5,136 nucleotides of DNA, taken from the NCBI GenBank assembly GCA_030592245.1, contig JAUVJV010000204.1, positions 1 to 5,136 on the forward strand, written 5' to 3'. Shown here piece after piece: positions 4,230-5,136 of the stretch. Each line of letters opens with the position of its first letter. The stretch's first letter is position 1. The position numbers and the translations under genes were made by a program. A model generated the notes under the pieces. It worked only from the letters and a program-made list of their open reading frames with translations, searched no databases and was not told the origin of the DNA. Source of the DNA: Candidatus Eiseniibacteriota bacterium. GTDB taxonomy: Bacteria > Arandabacterota > Arandabacteria > Arandabacterales > Arandabacteraceae.

Positions 4230-5136
4230 CTATCTTGAGTCCCCCAGGGCAATAAAGCCGGCCCAGAGGAAAGGATGGTCGGGTTGACCATCCCGCCGGA
4301 GTGCATTGATCTTGTCCATCTGTATCCGGCGCATGGTCTCAGGGATGGACTCGTCTTGTCTCTCATACAGAAGGCTCATCATATCAGTTGTCGCCTCATC
4401 GGGCACCGGCCACAATGCGCTTACCACAGTCCTTGCCCCCGCCATCTGGAATGCACGCCGCAAGCCGTAGACTCCCTCTCCCTGCTTCACCTCGCCGAGC
4501 CCCGTCTCACAGGCTGAGAGCACGACCATCTCAGTGCCATTGAGGTCCATCGCGGAAACCTCGTAGGCTGTCAAGATGCCGTCTTCCGCCCCAAGGCTGT
4601 CAGCACCAGCTCCGTGGAGATTCGCACCTGCGAACAACAGGCCCGAGAGAAGAAGTGGGTTCTCACCGATAAAACCTATCTCTGGCTCTGATGCTCTTGC
4701 TGGCATCTCAGGCCGGCACGCGCCCTCCAGGTAATAGCCATGAGTGGCCAGGTGTATTACCCTCGTGCCTGAAGCCTCTGCCTTGAAGCGATCCTCCGTA
4801 GCGTCGGCGCCGAAGTAGACTCTGGCAGGCTCATCAGTGAGTTGCCGCCATCCTGAGGCAATCAGCTCTATCTCCTTTCTTGTCCCTGGCAGTGATTGCA
4901 CAGTCATGTCCTTGAGATCGCCACAGCCGGAACGCACATTCCGGGTAGTATAGCTAGCTAACTCAAGGATTGTATCTTCCGGCCCTGCGCCGTCAGGCAC
5001 CCGCATCGAGACTGACGCATCATAGTCCGGATCACCAAGTGCGAGAAGTCCAATGCCGGGCTCTGTCTCATATTCCAGGCGTATAACATCCCGGCCGGAA
5101 GAGAGATAGTGAATAGGAAACCTCTCGACCAGGTAA
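4230..5136 (-). CDS. CHAT-domain caspase-like protease, 5'-truncated by window edge
   Basis: The minus-strand frame is open from the right edge (first whole codon 5135-5133) to the TAG at 4232-4230, giving 301 visible residues. An ATG at 5006 is internal: the 43 residues before it (YLVERFPIHYLSSGRD..., then GLLALGDPDYDAS) are typical of the start of a CHAT domain. CHAT proteins are clan CD cysteine peptidases related to caspases and separase. The catalytic His is in HLATHG (visible residue 132, codon 4742-4740) and the catalytic Cys in VLSACETGLG (residue 209, codon 4511-4509), so the dyad is intact. 'GEGVYGLRRAFQMAGARTVVSALWPV' and the closing 'HPFLWAGFIALGD' are standard family landmarks. 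Most relatives carry N-terminal TPR repeats, which would be outside the window. The substrate is unknown; some family members are activated proteases in antiphage or cell-death systems, but nothing visible shows that here. Confidence 0.93.
   Translation of the reverse strand, partial: YLVERFPIHYLSSGRDVIRLEYETEPGIGLLALGDPDYDASVSMRVPDGAGPEDTILELASYTTRNVRSGCGDLKDMTVQSLPGTRKEIELIASGWRQLTDEPARVYFGADATEDRFKAEASGTRVIHLATHGYYLEGACRPEMPARASEPEIGFIGENPLLLSGLLFAGANLHGAGADSLGAEDGILTAYEVSAMDLNGTEMVVLSACETGLGEVKQGEGVYGLRRAFQMAGARTVVSALWPVPDEATTDMMSLLYERQDESIPETMRRIQMDKINALRRDGQPDHPFLWAGFIALGDSR

Noticed and set aside
4275..4517. 80-codon plus-strand ORF in the CHAT gene
   Set aside because: It is antisense to the conserved catalytic region of the protease and has no domain signal.
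4230..5006. ATG at 5006 as the true start of the CHAT protein
   Set aside because: The frame is open to the window edge and encodes 43 further residues typical of the CHAT domain start.

Overview
The window is bacterial, with compact intergenic gaps, Shine-Dalgarno sites of the AAGGAG/GGAGG type and sigma70-like promoter hexamers. It holds five recognisable protein genes, two of them cut by the window edges, plus one tiny lipoprotein-like ORF. Base composition looks moderately GC-rich, and arginine is often encoded by AGG/AGA as well as CGN. No rRNA, tRNA, CRISPR array, transposase or other taxon-specific marker is present, so the host cannot be named. A CHAT protease beside ordinary housekeeping genes would fit many environmental Gram-negative lineages, but that is inference only.

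Layout, left to right. (1) At 1-911 (+) is the C-terminal two thirds of an FAD-dependent amine-oxidase / protoporphyrinogen-oxidase-like protein; its N-terminal Rossmann part lies outside the window. (2) At 1005-1547 (+) is a small class I SAM-dependent methyltransferase. (3) At 1522-2562 (-) is a radical SAM enzyme with a cysteine-rich, twitch/SPASM-like C-terminus. Its 3' end overlaps the methyltransferase by 26 bp tail to tail. (4) At 2563-2833 is a divergent control region. It has a good minus-strand sigma70 promoter and structured leader for the radical SAM gene, and an extended -10 promoter with an SD-adjacent hairpin for the gene on the right. (5) At 2834-4051 (+) is a complete RhlE-type DEAD-box RNA helicase. 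(6) At 4051-4167 (+) is a 36-38 codon ORF that reads as a lipoprotein signal peptide plus about eight residues; it overlaps the helicase stop as TAATG. (7) At 4168-4229 is a short convergent spacer with three copies of a 10-mer. (8) From 4230 to the right edge (-) is the C-terminal part of a CHAT-domain caspase-like protease with both catalytic residues present.

The FAD enzyme and the methyltransferase are co-directional and could share a transcript; such pairs occur in polysaccharide or secondary-metabolite loci, but no glycosyltransferase is visible here to support that. The radical SAM gene, the helicase and the CHAT gene appear to be separate transcription units. No clear multi-gene novel system is visible. 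The points most worth checking are the tiny coupled lipoprotein-like ORF, the structured leaders in the divergent region, the orphan radical SAM enzyme, and the out-of-window N-terminus and neighbours of the CHAT protease.
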